From NCBI GenBank assembly GCA_948474755.1, contig CAOLHI010000489.1:558001-622000 (forward strand): DNA of 64,000 nucleotides. Direction: 5' to 3'. This document shows positions 1-13,776 of the stretch, in pieces; positions within the stretch are counted from its first letter, which is position 1; each line of letters opens with the position of its first letter. The stretch comes from Ctenosaura bakeri (Eukaryota; Chordata; Lepidosauria; Squamata; Iguanidae). Under the pieces are notes generated by a model, which saw nothing but the letters and a program-made list of their open reading frames with translations, was not told where the DNA came from and did not search any database. Position numbers and translations under genes: made by a program.

Positions 1-132
1 GAAGCCCAAAAGCTCTCTGGCTAAGTATGCTAAATGCCACTCCCTAAACTACAAATCCCAGGATTTCATAGGATATTGCCGTGGCTGTTAACATGGAATA
101 ATAGCACTATAACAAGGCAGTGTGAAAAGGCC
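1..132. mobile_element. Palindromic short inverted-repeat element, cut by the window start
   Basis: This is the right part of the palindromic family. It has the block taaatgccactccctaaact, then a diverged ggatttcataggat block, then gaataatagcactataaca, and the terminal agtgtgaaaaggcc ending near 132. The left arm lies outside the window. The arm between 76 and 105 is more diverged than in the other copies. Membership of the family is clear; its class is inferred. Confidence 0.75.
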
Positions 133-605
133 CCCAATCTGCCTAATCTGGTCATAACACCAGGAGTACCACAGAGTGGGAAATTGCTTATGGATTTTAC
201 AGTGCCAGACTTTCCATTAGGCGGTGTAAGGCAGTTACCACAGGCAGCTGATTTTGGATGTAATGAAAAGGGATTAAATTCTTATTTTATTTATTTTACT
301 TCAAGGAGACGTTCTTGTGGAATTTTCCAAAACAACGCCAAAATCATTTGGTTGGCCTTTGGTTTGTGCATTTTGATCAGGGGTATTATATGATAGAGAG
401 TTCATGTGTGCAACTGTTAGCAAAGATTAAGGAGCAAAGACAAGAATGGTTAAAGAAACAGGTGAAGCCCATATTGCAAGAACTCCATTAAACATAGGAA
501 AGTTATATAAGAGTGTTAAGCTAACACTGAACTAAACTAGTTGTACTTTTAGTGGAAATGAGAAAGTAAATGAGCAGGAAGAGAAGGGGCTGGAAAGATG
601 CCTAA

Positions 606-740
606 GGCCATTTCCACACAAGACTGTTATAGTGCTGTTATTCCACATTTGAGGCCCCTCCCTAAACTGCAAACCTCAGGATTCCATAGGATGTTGAAAG
701 TGGAATAATACCACTATAACAGTCTAGTATGGAAATCGCC
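606..740. mobile_element. Palindromic short inverted-repeat element with TAA duplication
   Basis: The left end reads ggccatttccacac and the right end gtatggaaatcgcc, which are near-perfect inverted complements. The flanks at 603-605 and 741-743 are both TAA. The interior has lost most of the left-arm block, and the right-arm block (ggattccataggatgttgaa) is intact. A GGCC-starting inverted repeat with a 3-bp TAA duplication fits the PIF/Harbinger pattern; that class assignment is inference, since no transposase is present. Confidence 0.85.
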
Positions 741-3067
741 TAAGACTATCAGTTTCTGTCTCAACAAGGTTAGGATAAGTGGATGAGAGATGAAGAGGCA
801 CTGAAAGCTACTTAACTGGTTACTGCCATTTTCTCAAAGACATCTTTAACTCTTTAAGCGCTGAGTGGTGTTGCATTTCTAACAGGAAACAGCTACATGC
901 TGTTCTGACTCAGGCAGCAAAATACCCTTGGCTGGTCCTAGGTTTCCACCATAAGAAATGTTGCCAATAGAGTTTATTCCTCTGTGAGAATGAAAAGATG
1001 TACATGGCCTAATGGAGCATGAAAGGACATGGAGGACCAGGTAGAGCATGTGTTTGGCTAGTGGAAAACAACTGGATTGCAAGTGTATAATATATAATTT
1101 AAAAGTATATAATAGATGGGTTAAAACAAATCTATAGTTCTTCATGATAAAATAGACATGTTTACATTTCTCACACATAATACTCTACCCCTGAAGGTGA
1201 TATCCATGAAATGGTCATGTCTGAAGTAGTCCTTAGTGTGTTCGAAACTATTTCTTCTAAAGAAAAAAAACTTTTTAGCACAGACTTGATCAATCTGTCT
1301 TCTGTAAAAGTGACAGTGTGTCTTGCTTCTCCTTTTCTATCTAAGGCCATGCTGCTGAGTTTGAGGTGTTTATGAGTAAATATCTCAGAGCAATGTTGAC
1401 TAGAATCAAGCATTTGTAAATCATCTCCTAAAATGCATGACTTGTGCTGATGGCTTTGGGAACACCAGATGCGTGTTACTAGAGGGTTAAACGACATTAC
1501 AATCAAATAAAACCGTATGCCTTCATGAAAAGAAAGAGCTCTGCAGGGCAGGATAAGTGAAGAATACAAAAGAACAACATACACTGCCACAGAAACATCT
1601 TCAGAATACTGACTGTCCTTAACTTGCACCTTGGAAACTTTGTTTCAAAACTCACATGGACTGTTAAACACCACTACCACAACCACCACCAATTCCTGAG
1701 CATCTTTCTTCCCTGGAGAGTTTTAAAAAATGACACTTAACATGAGTTTTTAGTACAAAGGGGAAAATGAAACAAAACCAGTCTGGGGATGGATGTAAAC
1801 TGCTGGGTTCTGAAAGAAGCCTTGGCACAATAACTATACTTTGAAAACAAAGCCTAAACCCAATTATTAATACCAACCAGAGTGAACAAATTATATCAAT
1901 GGAACTTACATAGGTGCTGGTTTATGAATTTTCCATGGATTCAATATGTCTACTATAGTTGGGACTAATGACTGGATATAAGCTAAAGGGTCTTTTTTCT
2001 ATCTTAATCATTCATGTTGGCGAATTCAGCATATACTGTTGTGGTAAGTAGTGTATGTGCTGTCCACTTCTTCTCTGTATATAACAAGACCCAGTTAAAA
2101 ATAAACAGGAGGAAAAGGCAAGAACACAAAATGGTGGACATCTGTTTCAAGGCTAGAAGATTTTATCAGCTAATAACAATTCAAAATGTGTGTTTTCAGT
2201 ACAGTTCACAGTTCACTTGATTGTTTTGAACAACCATTTTATGATGTCTGATTAGCAAAAAGCTCAAGAGATTTTCTAATTGTAATTTTTTCCTAGCCCA
2301 GATTTAGGTTACTTGAACCAGGTTGCTGAATTTGCATGGTTTCGTTTATACTTTGGGGACTAGGATCCTCAGTGTCTCAGTGTCTGTAGAAAACTCTAAG
2401 GTCTTTTGTTCTCATATAATATTTTGCAAAATTAAAAAAAATTAAAAAATCAAGCATTACTTTCATCTTTTTATGTAAGAACTATCTCTTATGTTTGTAA
2501 AATATTATTGCATCAAGAGAGTCCCAAATGCCTTTGCTGATCAAGAGAGAGGTTAAACTGCTGTGCTATGCAAACCATTCCATCAATCTTAATGAGCTAA
2601 CGTGTAACATCTTCTTTTCAATGGATTAATGGATCTCCTTTGTACTGAGCAGTGAGAAAGGTTTGAAGCAGATGCACATTGTCTGATCCCATCATTTAGC
2701 ACTCACAGCTCCAGAGAACATAGGAATGGGTTTAAAGGCCTGCTGGTGCTCTCTTGTAATTGGAAGCAGATTAATTTCCCCCTAGATGATAAATATAGTT
2801 TCAGCTTGTCTCTCACCCAGTCCGTGTTTGGGTTTGGAACAATATGTATTTTTGCACTATAATGGTCTGCATACAAGCTGAAAACAGGACAGGATAAGAT
2901 GATGCTACATATACAAACATACAAATAGACAATAGGTTGGTACCAGCTAAGCGTGCAGTCAGAAATCCACAGTCTGGCCTCCTTTGGTTGATTCTTAGGA
3001 GCAACCAAAATGCCATAGTGTGTGTAAGCTTTTGAGTTCCCAGCATTATTCATTGAGCTAATTGTAC

Positions 3068-3097
3068 ATTTTATTTATTTATTTATTTATTTATTAA
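3068..3097. repeat. (TTTA)n microsatellite
   Basis: About seven tandem TTTA units with little variation, lying just downstream of otherwise unremarkable AT-rich sequence. Confidence 0.9.
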
Positions 3098-6000
3098 GAC
3101 AAAATAACAAATAATAGACAAAATAGAAACAAAATAGTAAAAGTAAGCAGGAGAATCTTGGAGCTAATAGGCAAAAGTTATTGCTGCAGCAAATCAGGGC
3201 TCCTTGTGTATTCTGAAGAATCAAATATTAAAGTTGGAAATTTATACCTGCAAAACATCCAGTTAGATGATAATGTAATGTCCATGTGAGGAAACTACTT
3301 CTCCCCTCGGCTTCTCTGAGGCTTGGGTCTTCTCCAGAGCCTTGGAGCCTGCTTTGACCGTTCCATTCCCGAATGGGCAATATGCAGTCTCTGATACTGG
3401 CTCTTCGGAATCTTTGGACCTCCCATGGATCAGGGAGTCCACTAGCTTGACAGGAAACCCTCCTGTCAAGCTCGGTGCCTATAGAGCTCACAACTTAGCG
3501 GAGCTCACTAAGTCACGCCTGCCATTACCATGGCTGGATCCAGAATATGGTATAAAAATTTTGAATGAAGAAAAATACGTGTTGCCCCAGAAACACTGTG
3601 TGTTTCATCCAAGCTATCTGTTGATCGACAGATTTCATAATATGCCCACTGTCTAACAGATAGCTCCTATCTCCAGAATGAAGCAAAGTCTGTGTTTTTA
3701 AGACCAGGATTCTGGCAGGATGCTTTCCAGTTGTACCAATTATTCTGGAGTAGTAGCGCTATGCTATTTCTTTGATGGTTTATTCAAACAGCCATTTATG
3801 CCTCTTAGAAGATATACACACATGATTGCCAATGCTGCAGAACTGCATTTAGGACCTATGGCTTCACATGCACAGTTCCAGTGAGAGCAACATTAATTAC
3901 ACAGAGAGTTCTGTGGGATTTAGTGGGGTCTCAAAAAGCTAGATTAACAGTGCTGCTGGGTCTCTGAGTTGGGTTCTGTGTTCACACAGGGCGAATACCT
4001 ATGTACCAGTATGTGGTAGTAGATCTCATTTCCATGAGCATCAAAAAATAGTGTATCATTGTTCTTCTCTGTGCTTTCTCTTATTTCTCTCTGTGCGCTT
4101 ATTTACAGCTTAAACATTAAATTTTGCTAACTATTCTAGAACTGGTACTATAGACCACGAAATTATTACACAAAAATCCATTGATATGATGCATTTTTAA
4201 TGCCTGTATATGATACATGAATAATACAGCATTACATTATATATAATTAGAGATGGAAAGGAAAAGAGAATATCTAATAACCATTCTAGAAAACTATTTG
4301 TACAGTATGTGTTAGGATTTAAACATAATTGTTAAGGACATCGTTCAGTACAGTGAATAATCTGTGAATATAATGTACTCTCAGTTTTGGTACTTTATAT
4401 ATTTTCTGAGCTTTTTCGTTTGATTTCTGATAAGCAGACTATACAAGCGCACCTAGTCCCATATCCTTTATTTTTTAACCTATAGATATTTTGGTGATAG
4501 GGTTGTCTTGTTTTTAATAACACAGTAAGAAGCTTTAGAAGTCTATTATTAATAGATTAATATTTATTTACATCAGATCAAAATATTAACATGTCAACTC
4601 CGACAGTTCAGCAGACAGACTGGAGTTCTGAAGAGAAATTATTGTTGAAATATTTCACTTGTGGCATTAATACTCATAGTACCTTCTTATTGGTCAGTTT
4701 AACTCTTTTCCTAGACAGCTCAGAGTGATGATTGGAAAGAGGTTTAAACAGTGAAAAAGGAGTATCAGTATTTCCTCAATGTGCACAGTTGTGAGGGAAA
4801 CATTTTTGTATTTCCTTATCGGGCACCTGACAGATACTCCACACAAAACTATGAAAGTTTAACAAGAATCCCACTGATTTCAGTGGGACATAGGATTTAG
4901 AGACTAGGATTACAGTCCATGATTAATATATATAATCCTAGAGAAATGACAAAAATAGAAATCCACATAACTATAATGCTTTGTAATTTTTTGATTAAGG
5001 AAAGCCAAAATAAACATTAGTATATGGAATTCCTTAAAATTGTCCTTTTCAGGGATAACAAATGCCATAAATACAGCTGTCCTTTCTCATTTTTATGTAC
5101 TGAGTCCATTTCTATTTCTCAAAATATGCTGAAAGAATGAAATATATTATTAAACACGTTTTATTCAGAAGGAGAAGAAACCTAGCATAGGTAACAGGAT
5201 TATATATGATTGAAAAATGGAAGGTTTAAGCATATTTAATATTAACTGGGATTACTGTTCTAATTGATGCAGTTGTGGGAAGAAGCAAATGTAAATTATT
5301 TTTGCCTGGTTAAACAAGCCAGCTCCAAAATAGCACTTAAGGACCTTACCAGGTAATTAAAACTACAAGAAACAATTTTTATAACAGTGACAATTATGTA
5401 GTCGACTCAATTCTATTTTGGACTACTGAAATAAATATAGGAAAACTTCAATATCTGCCAAGTGTCCAGCTGCCTCTTTCATTACGTATAATTTTTAAAA
5501 TCTGGATTCCAAATACTACATGAACATTTAGACTAAGCACGCCTGTTAACATATAATTTTTTAGCGTAACTACAGATTTTTTTTGCACAAACTAGGGAAA
5601 TGAACTGTGACAAAGGTAGAATGGATGTCCAGTAACACAAACAGTTTATCATTCAAATTAATATGCACTTAGTGTAAATGAAGAAGGAAAAAAAAATAAA
5701 ACACAGCTTGCTAGAATTTGGACTGGTTTGCACAACATGACAAGGTTCTTCCAGTGCTCTCTCTGTCTAGTTTGCAGTGGGAGTGGTTAGACAAATTGCT
5801 AAATTCCAAAAGAAACTGGACAGTGAGCAGCAATACTCTAATACTCACCCATGATAAGCCAAGATTTCTGTGGAACCGTGGCTTATTGTGACAAGTGAAT
5901 ATTTCCAGTGAATGTAAGCTTACTACCAGAATCCATGATAGTCTTGAAAACCAGTTGTTTTCTATATTTCTGATTAGTAAATGCATGCATTCCATTTATA

Positions 6001-7504
6001 TCTTGCAATCTTTTTTTCCTTTGTATTCTTATTTTTGGTTTTATATTGTCATGAAGTTGATTTTGTTTTAAAAAAAATATTCTTGATGAAGCTGGAAAAA
6101 AAACAACCAGTCTTAAGGTGAGAAGCCAAAATAGACTCATATCTAGGAACCAATAACAATGCTAGAAGAAAGCAGGGGGTATAAGCACTTGCAATGGGAC
6201 TGTCTTTGACTTGGGCAAAGGCATAATAACCCCCTCCTGTTCAGCTCCAAATTAGTTACACCATTCTTCAGTCAGAGAAAACCAGAACCCTCAAGCATAG
6301 CTTCAGAGTCTTTAATCACTTGAAGTGTAAAGGGAAAGCTGGCACAAAGGACTCTGGGTAGGAACATAGCTCCAGACTTTGCAGCAGGAGTTTACTTTCC
6401 TGGAGTTTCTATATGTATATTTCAAGAGGTTACAAATCTCGGTTCCATGTGGATGTAAGAGACAAATATCCCTAAGCCATTGTGATTTCCTTTGAGTTTT
6501 ACTAAGCATACTTTTTTTTAAAAAAAAGGGAACATTTTTCATCACATCTTCAGATGCAAGCAGGTTTACACTGTAGGAAGCTCACCAGGTGCATCCATGG
6601 CATGTCTGTTTGCTAGAGATAGGGTTACCCAGTCTTGTGTTGCAGCGTTCCCGAAATATGAGACTGTTGTGCTGAACTACATAAAGGTTTGTTCTGTATA
6701 AATAACAGCCTCTCACACAGCGACTGCTCCACAGGTGGAGCATTCTTCCATTTGATGCTAAAGTTTACCAGTTCCCTTGCATCTTTTCAACTCAAAAGTG
6801 GATATGTCTGAATGCCCTGATTTCTGTACTTTTAACCTCGCTAGACCTTTTGCCTCTACTTTACTTGCTTTCATTTCCCCCTTCTGCCTCTGCCTCTTCG
6901 GTAACTTCAGAGATGAGTGATTGTTACTGCATTCAGAATGCTGACCTTGGAAGTTTAAGTGGTATAAACTATCACAAAGTATGAGCCAGACAAATAACAA
7001 ACTGGAAACACAGTCAACTTTCTCTTTTTTCTTTCTTTCTTTGTTTCATGTGTGTCCTTCAATTTACTGGTAAATTCAGTGTTATTAATACTGAGAAACT
7101 GACTGTACTAAGCAGATACCAAAATGAGTTTAAACTGGCATAGAATCAATACCCTTTACAAATCTAGTCCTGACCCTACAGGGCAGCGTTAGTCATCAAA
7201 GCAAACTCTAGGGTCTCTCTGGTCATCAATTATGCTATATCAAATGTATGCCGTTTGATCGGGATCTTTCACTGCCACCTCTTGACATTTCTATACCCAG
7301 AAGTAAATTGCAAAAAAATAATAGCCAATGAAAAGATCACAATCCAATTTATTTTAAAAAAAATTCAGTTCATTTCAAAATGAATTGTGTTCTTGTAGAT
7401 CTTTGAGGACCAAACTAGATATAATGGCAACAGATCTAAACCCCAAAGTTTGGGAAGAATATTATTACTACCACTATTACTATTGCTGTTGTTGTTGTTA
7501 ATTT

Positions 7505-7581
7505 ACTACAGCTCCCAGAATCTCATGACCTGCCCAGCCAATGCTTATGCTGGTGGTAAAGTTCTGGGAGCTATAGTCCAG
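7505..7581. mobile_element. Short inverted repeat of the ctacagctcccagaatc type
   Basis: The left end actacagctcccagaatc is matched in inverse orientation by the right end ttctgggagctatagtcc. About 40 bp of non-palindromic sequence lies between. This is a widespread vertebrate dispersed motif. A cleaner copy is at 57096-57171, and decayed ones may lie near 11338-11430, 14831-14935 and 33371-33425. The class was not determined. Confidence 0.6.
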
Positions 7582-8111
7582 AAACTTTTTTAAGCTCAAA
7601 GTTTACCATTTAGAATGACATACTAGTTACTATAGAACAGCTATAAAATGGCAGCATGGTGCTGGGGAACAATTTTAAACACAGTCCTGGCCATCCCTTC
7701 TCTGCCTGACAGTTGTGCCAACAAATTTAATTTTGCATCTTGGGTTTTGTCATTTGTAAGGATCCACAAGCAGATTGGCTGTCTCTCAATCATGCATCTG
7801 CTCTTCTCACCCTTCCCTATTATTGTTTTCTGGTGCTGTCATTGCATGAAATGGGAAGCACACAGCAAAGGAAGACTTAAAGGACAGGTCAAGTCCTACC
7901 ACAAGAACTGCTTCAGCAATTACTTTCGGTGACAGAGTTTGGGGGCAGAGACAGAAATGCATGGTTCACCTTCCCAAATAGCCATTTCTGCTTTCAGAGC
8001 TATGGAAAAGTCTGCAGAGCCAACTATATTTTGAATGCTTGGTTCTGGGATCCTTGGAGCCAATGCACTATGGAATGGTGAGCTGCACAGCACAGGTAAT
8101 TTTCCTTGTTA

Positions 8112-9000
8112 TTCATAGAATCCTAGAGTTGGAAGGGAGAATAAAGGCCATCTAGTCCAACCTCTTGCCATTGAGAATTGCACAACTCCCAAAACATGTC
8201 CATCCAATCTTTGATTAATGACCTCCAAAGAAGGAGAGTCCACCACCCTCTGAAACAATATATCCCACTATTGAACAGCTTCTACAGTAAAAAAAGGTCT
8301 TCCCAATGTTTAGTCAGGATCCCTTTTCCTGTAATTTGAAGCCATTGGTTCAAGTTTTAGTCTCTCGAATAGCAGAAAACAAACTTTTTCCATCTTCTAC
8401 CTGCCATCCCTTCAGATATTTGAAGATAGCTATCATGTCACCTCTCAATATTCTCTTTTGCAAGCTAAACATACCCAGCTATCTCAATCATTCCTCATAA
8501 AACTTGGTTTCCACACTTTTCTTCTCTAGATGTTCCAACCTGCTGATATCCATCTTGAACTATGGTGCCCAGAACTGGGCACACTATTCCAGGTGAAATC
8601 TGACCAAAGTAGAATAGAGTGGCATTCCTTCTTCTCTAGATCTGAAAACTGTGCTTCTGTTGATGCAGCCAAGAATTGCACTGGCTTTTTTACCCCTGCA
8701 TCACACTGTTGACTCATGTTTGTGGTCTATTAAAACCCCTAGATCTTTTTCACACGTACTGCTTTCAAGCCAGGTGTCTCTCATCCTACATTTGTTCATT
8801 TTATTTTTCCTAACTGGTAGGAGTGCTTTACATTTATCCTTGCTGAAATTAATTTTGTTAGTTTTGCCCCAGCTCTTCAAAGTATCACAGTTATTTTGAT
8901 GCTGTTCCCCTACTCTGAGTTATTAGCTGCCCTCCTCAGTTTGGTGACATCTGCAAATCTGATCAGCATCCCGTCTATTTCTCCCATCATGACTTCATTT
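8112..9000 (-). mobile_element. CR1-type LINE fragment, 3' end, antisense
   Basis: Read on the - strand this is the end of a CR1-type reverse-transcriptase ORF followed by its 3' tail. The - strand peptide near 8526-8717 has the MSQQCDA motif that lies in the CR1 ORF2 C-terminal region, with alignable but mutated residues after it. The + strand at 8112-8165 reads as the complement of the characteristic CR1 3' end (catagaatcctagagttgga, then the ccatctagtccaacc block). Several frameshifts and stops make it inactive. It is 5'-truncated, as is usual for CR1. Confidence 0.85.
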
Positions 9001-9807
9001 GGAGCACCCTTCAGAACCAGAAGTTTTTTTAAAAAAAATAGTCAGCTATAGCTAGAACCAGGAGTCCATTTTCACATCTTCCTTTCATGGCATCCAGGAG
9101 GCACTGGTGCCAGCGCCAGCACTATCTTTATGATGGTGTCTTGTTTTTCTGTCATTTCCCGTTATACAAGGAGTGCAGAACTGCTGCCATCTCCCTTCTC
9201 CTCCTACGGTACTGGGGGTCTGATATCTTTCTTGCCAGTATAGCAGGACATTTAGTTATGATGCCACATGTATCAGCAAGGCATATGTGGAGGCATCATC
9301 TGCGCAACGTGGCCTGGTGGTGTCCCACACACACACAGTGTGGTTGGATGACATTTCAGTTCCTGGCTTGCGTGACAAGACATCGGGCTACTCATGCTTC
9401 AGTGCTTCCACACCATTAACAGCAGGCAGCAAAGCAAGATGCTGTGCTGTGAATGTTACAGAAGACATTGAAGAAGAGGAACTGGTATTCTCCTCCCCAC
9501 AGACTTACTCTTTGCTTTTTCCCATATATTTGGTAAGATCTGGTTAAAAGGCCTTTGTTTGTCCCTTTGTATCTGGCAGTCATCAAGGATACTCAGAGAA
9601 TTTCCACTCCTAAATCCCTGGAATAATAAATAAATTTCACCAACCATAGGTGTAGGCTGGTACCAATTAGAACAAAACAACCTCTAGCTTCTTTCAAATA
9701 AAGCAGCCAAAAATAATCACTTGTGATATTCACAAAATGGTTGCCTGAATAAAATGGCTTTCCCTTTTAAGGGACACTTTTGCTACACCCACACATAACA
9801 GTTTATT

Positions 9808-10052
9808 TTTGTTGTTGTTGTTGTTGTTGTTGTTGTTATGTATCCCCCATTCGTTTCTGACTTACAGTGACCCTAAGCTGAACTTATCACAGGCTATTCT
9901 TGGTAAGATTATTCAGAGAAGGGTTGCCTTCCTCTGAGGCTGAAAGAGGATGACTTGCCCAAGATCATCAAGTATGTTTCCATGGCTGACCAGGGATTCA
10001 AACCCTGCTGTTCTGGAGTTTATTCCACCACTCAAACCACCATACCACAGTG
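9808..10052 (-). mobile_element. tRNA-type SINE, antisense copy
   Basis: A (GTT)n run comes first, followed by the complement of a squamate-type tRNA-derived SINE: ttcgtttctgacttacagtg, then cttcctctgaggctgaaag, gatgacttgcccaag, gtttccatggctgac and a region corresponding to the B box (ggattcaaaccctgctg). The copy ends with ccactcaaaccaccatacca, the complement of the A-box side. Nine copies of this family are seen in the window. Confidence 0.85.
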
Positions 10053-10597
10053 GCAGTAATAATACACAAACATACGCACACAGACATAACAGCCAGAAGG
10101 AAACAGATATGGCTCTTCTACATCATGGACTATGTGTACTTCTTTACAATATCATGTCAGGTGTAGAGAAGCTGAAGTGAAAAAAGAACTCTCATGCTTT
10201 GGACCTTTCAGTGCCACAGAGGGAAATAACAGCCTTGGAAAATTACTTTTAAAGTGATCACTTACATCTACAGTTATAAAACCCCAGAAGTAGTTTGTTG
10301 CTATTACAGGTAAAGTTTTTCAAAACCTACACTTTGCCTTCTCATTTCTCAAGAGTAACTAAATTATATACTATTCGTTATCAGTATTTTTTTTAAGTTA
10401 TTCATTGAGCAGCAAGAGGAACAGAACAACTCCATATTTGAACCATGTTATCTTCCTTCTTCAGTCTTTAGTAAGGCCTCATTAGTAACTGTTAAGGGCA
10501 CTAAAAGATACATTGATGCTACACTATTGTTATCAATTTATAATTATAATGCAATATAGGGGGGGGGAAGAATTAATTACAAGTAACTAGATTTTTG

Positions 10598-10805
10598 CTG
10601 ATCCAGTAAGAAGTAGTGGTTTGATTGTTGGACTAAGACATTGGGACACCAGTGTTCAGGTTCTACCTACTGGGTGGCAATTAGCACATTACACTCTCTC
10701 AACCTGAGAGGAAGGCAAAGGCAAATTCTGACAAGAAAACCACATGACAGGTCCATCTTAGAGTCCCTGTAACTCAGAATTGACTTGAAGGTAAGCAACA
10801 ACAAA
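10598..10805 (+). mobile_element. tRNA-type SINE, sense copy
   Basis: The copy starts with agtagtggtttgattgttgg, continues through a diverged B-box region (gtgttcaggttctacctac) and ctctctcaacctgagaggaa, and ends with cagaattgacttgaaggtaa plus an (ACA)n-like tail. It is about 15-20% diverged from the better copies by eye. Confidence 0.85.
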
Positions 10806-10985
10806 GATTTTTTTGTAACAAGTTACTTTTAAGTCCTAGGGAAAGTGACATGCAATGCAACATTCAAATTTCATAATAATCTGTGTATGGTATTTTCTTG
10901 TCTTTTCTTTATTTTACGTGGTCACTTTGTTTGTTTGATTTATATATTTTTTTAAAGTTACAATAAAACCCTCTTTAAAAGGAAT

Positions 10986-11131
10986 GACCATCATGAAACA
11001 CTCTTATAGCGTGATTATTCCACTTTCAACATCTTATGGAATCCTGGGGTTTGCAGTTTCGGGACCCCAGGATTCCATAGGATGTTGAAAGTGGAATAAC
11101 CGTGCTATAAGAGTGTAGTGCGGAAATGGCC
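10986..11131. mobile_element. Palindromic short inverted-repeat element (CpG-containing copy)
   Basis: Two arms, ttcaacatcttatggaatcc and ggattccataggatgttgaa, face each other around a short centre, so the copy is close to a full palindrome. The right end gtgcggaaatggcc is intact; the left terminus is eroded. The flanks are AAT and AAA, so the duplication is not perfect. It keeps CpG at positions that are TG or CA in other copies, which suggests a younger insertion. Confidence 0.8.
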
Positions 11132-12210
11132 AAAGATTTTTCTAAGGAGAAAAGAAGAAATCACATTTTATCTAGTATTCTTTATTTTGCCTTTTAGAAG
11201 CCAAATATATTTGAAACACATCTTGTAATTCTTATCTACATATAACATCACCTCTGTAAAATCTGAATTAAGAATTGTCATAGCTTGTTTTATGTACATA
11301 AACTAACAATTATTGCTACTTCCTAGGTGACCCTGAGAACTACAGTCCTGCAAGGGAGGCCAGTCTAAAGATCTGGAAAAAAATTCTCAGTACCCTTTCC
11401 TCACTACAACTCCCATGATTCTTTGAAGGAAGTTGTAATAATTAAAGTAGAACAAAATTTATGTATACTGGAAATATACTCTCTTCCATCTCCATTCCCT
11501 TCCTGTATCAACAAGCCACAATGTTGTTATGAGAAAGGGTAGACATTTTCTGTATATCGTATTTGCTGAGACATATGGGCCTCTTAGGGGAAATGCTTTG
11601 TCCGTGGTGTGCATATGCAGAACCAAATGTATTCCCAGTTATTGTTACTCTCCCTGTCGCATCCCCTAGTGTTCAGCAAACTAAAAGTAAAGAGGAAAGC
11701 ATTTTGTTCACATTACCCTCAATAAATGGGTTTAACCACAATACAAATCTCATAATTCACCTCTCCAGTCCCAGTAGTTACAGGACAAATCCACTAGATT
11801 TAGCACTAAGCCTTAAATACACCTCAAAGGACAGATCTAGGAAAAGTTAGGGTTCTGCAATCCTTTGCTTTTATCGGAGTCTTCCTGTTGCTATGGTTTC
11901 AAAGAATTAATTGGAATAAAAAAAAAACCCTACCTTTTTTTTCCTCACTGTATGGCTAATGAGTTTTATAAATGCTTCCTGCTGTACTATTAACAACTTG
12001 TCTGCAGCCCTGATGTGAGATTCTGATAGGAAAAGAAGAAAGAGAAGCAAATAAGAGAAAGGAGACATTCATCCTGGTTAATGTGTGCAATTTTTTTTAA
12101 AAATGACACAAGTGAGGATAATGGAGTCCCCATACTCCAGCCAGAATTGAGTATTAATCCCAAATAGAATTATTGGCATTGAAATTAATCAGAACTGTTA
12201 GTTGCCATTT

Positions 12211-12660
12211 ATAAAATCATAGTCATAAATATATAAGAGTAGGAAGAGACCACAAGGGCCATCTAGCCTAATATCCTGCCATGCAGGAATGTTCAATTAA
12301 AGCACACCTGAAAGACAGCCGTCCAAGTTCTGTCTAAAGACCACTAAATAACTTACTGTCAGTTCTTCCTAATGTTTAGATGGAATCCTTTCTCTTGTAT
12401 TTTGAATCTATTAGTTTGTGTTCTAGCCTTTTGAACAGCAGAAAACAAGCTTGTTCCAATTGGACATCTCCAGATATTTAAAGATGGCTATCATGTCACC
12501 TTTCAGTCTTCTCTTCTCCAACATACCCAGCTCAATATAGCCATTCCTCATAGGGTTTGGTTTTCCTGACCTTTTACTATCTTCATTGTCTTCCTCTGGA
12601 CATGCTCCATTTTGTCAATATTCTTCTTAAAACTGTGGTGCCTAGAACTGGAGGTCCCAT
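12211..12660 (-). mobile_element. CR1-type LINE 3' end, antisense
   Basis: The same organisation as the copy at 8112: taagagtaggaagagaccac and gggccatctagcctaatatc, then gatggctatcatgtcacctt and a region where a CR1 ORF2 C-terminus would be read from the - strand. It is heavily decayed and has no open frame. A run of LINE-like tail sequence (tttatttattgatgctatta, with AAATAAAA-type stretches) follows at about 12738-12860 and may belong to a separate element. Confidence 0.75.
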
Positions 12661-13776
12661 TGATTTCACTGTGTTTGCTCAAACTAGCCTGTCTTTGGAT
12701 TTATTCCTCTGTATTTAGAGTCTGGATAAAATGAAAATTGATTTATTTATTGATGCTATTACTTGCCATTCTCCCAAGGAACACCACTCAAGGTGGCCTG
12801 CCATATTAAAATCAAATAAAACAAATGCAATAAAAATAGATTAAAAGCCCAAATAAACACATGCTAATAAAAGAAAGAAAGTGTATCAATACTGATTAAA
12901 GGCCCCTTTCACAGCAGCCTACCTAACTGTCCAAAGAAAAAGGTCTTCTCCTGCTGATAGAAAGATGACAGCAAGGGATTGCCATCCTTCATAGGTTGCC
13001 ATAAAAATATTCTCTCATATCCTCATCAAATGTGTCACCAAGAGTGGTGGAACTGAAAGAAAGCCATCCCCCTTAACTATAAATGTCTGGGCAGGCTCAT
13101 GTCTGAGAAAACAGTTTTTCAAATAGCTTAAAACACAAGATCTCTAGCATACTTCCTGCCTCATAGTTTAGTCTATAATTCTAAGTGCTCTGCTCTACCT
13201 ATTTAAAAAAAATACAATGAAACTGAAGAATGAAGAGAAAAGGATATTTAATTGGGAACTGGAGCATGTTCATTAAGAAACAAAGACTTGGAAACAGAGA
13301 CTTTGTAGAGAAAATGATGACATGGTAGAAGTTTTAAAAGCATTGTAAAACAGGTAAAAAAGTGAAATTGCTCTTGCTCACGGTCTCTCTCATATGGTTA
13401 CCCAATTAAAGTGATTGGCAGTATTTTTTGAGCCAATAATAGGGAAGTCATTTTCATGCAATACTTTCTTATTCACTTACCGAATCCATTGCTGCAAAAT
13501 ATGGTGATGCCTTTTATCTTATGATCTGTTTAGCTGTTATTTCTCTTTGGGAGTATCATCCGAAGGTCTCCACCCATAGTTTACCGCTACTGGAGGCAAA
13601 AAAATTACAGTAACCTCTCCTCTCACACAAACTGTATGCTCACAAATGCGAGCTTGCAAGATGTGTTGTGTCCTATCTATTATAATCAGTGGACATGGCA
13701 GGTGCATGCCCACACTGCCACAGGCATGCATATATTGCATCCATTGACTATAATGGATGCAACGTTTCACATGTTT

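Noticed and set aside
1171..1629. - strand frame of 152 codons
   Set aside because: No motif recognised; the composition and codon pattern look like ordinary intron sequence.
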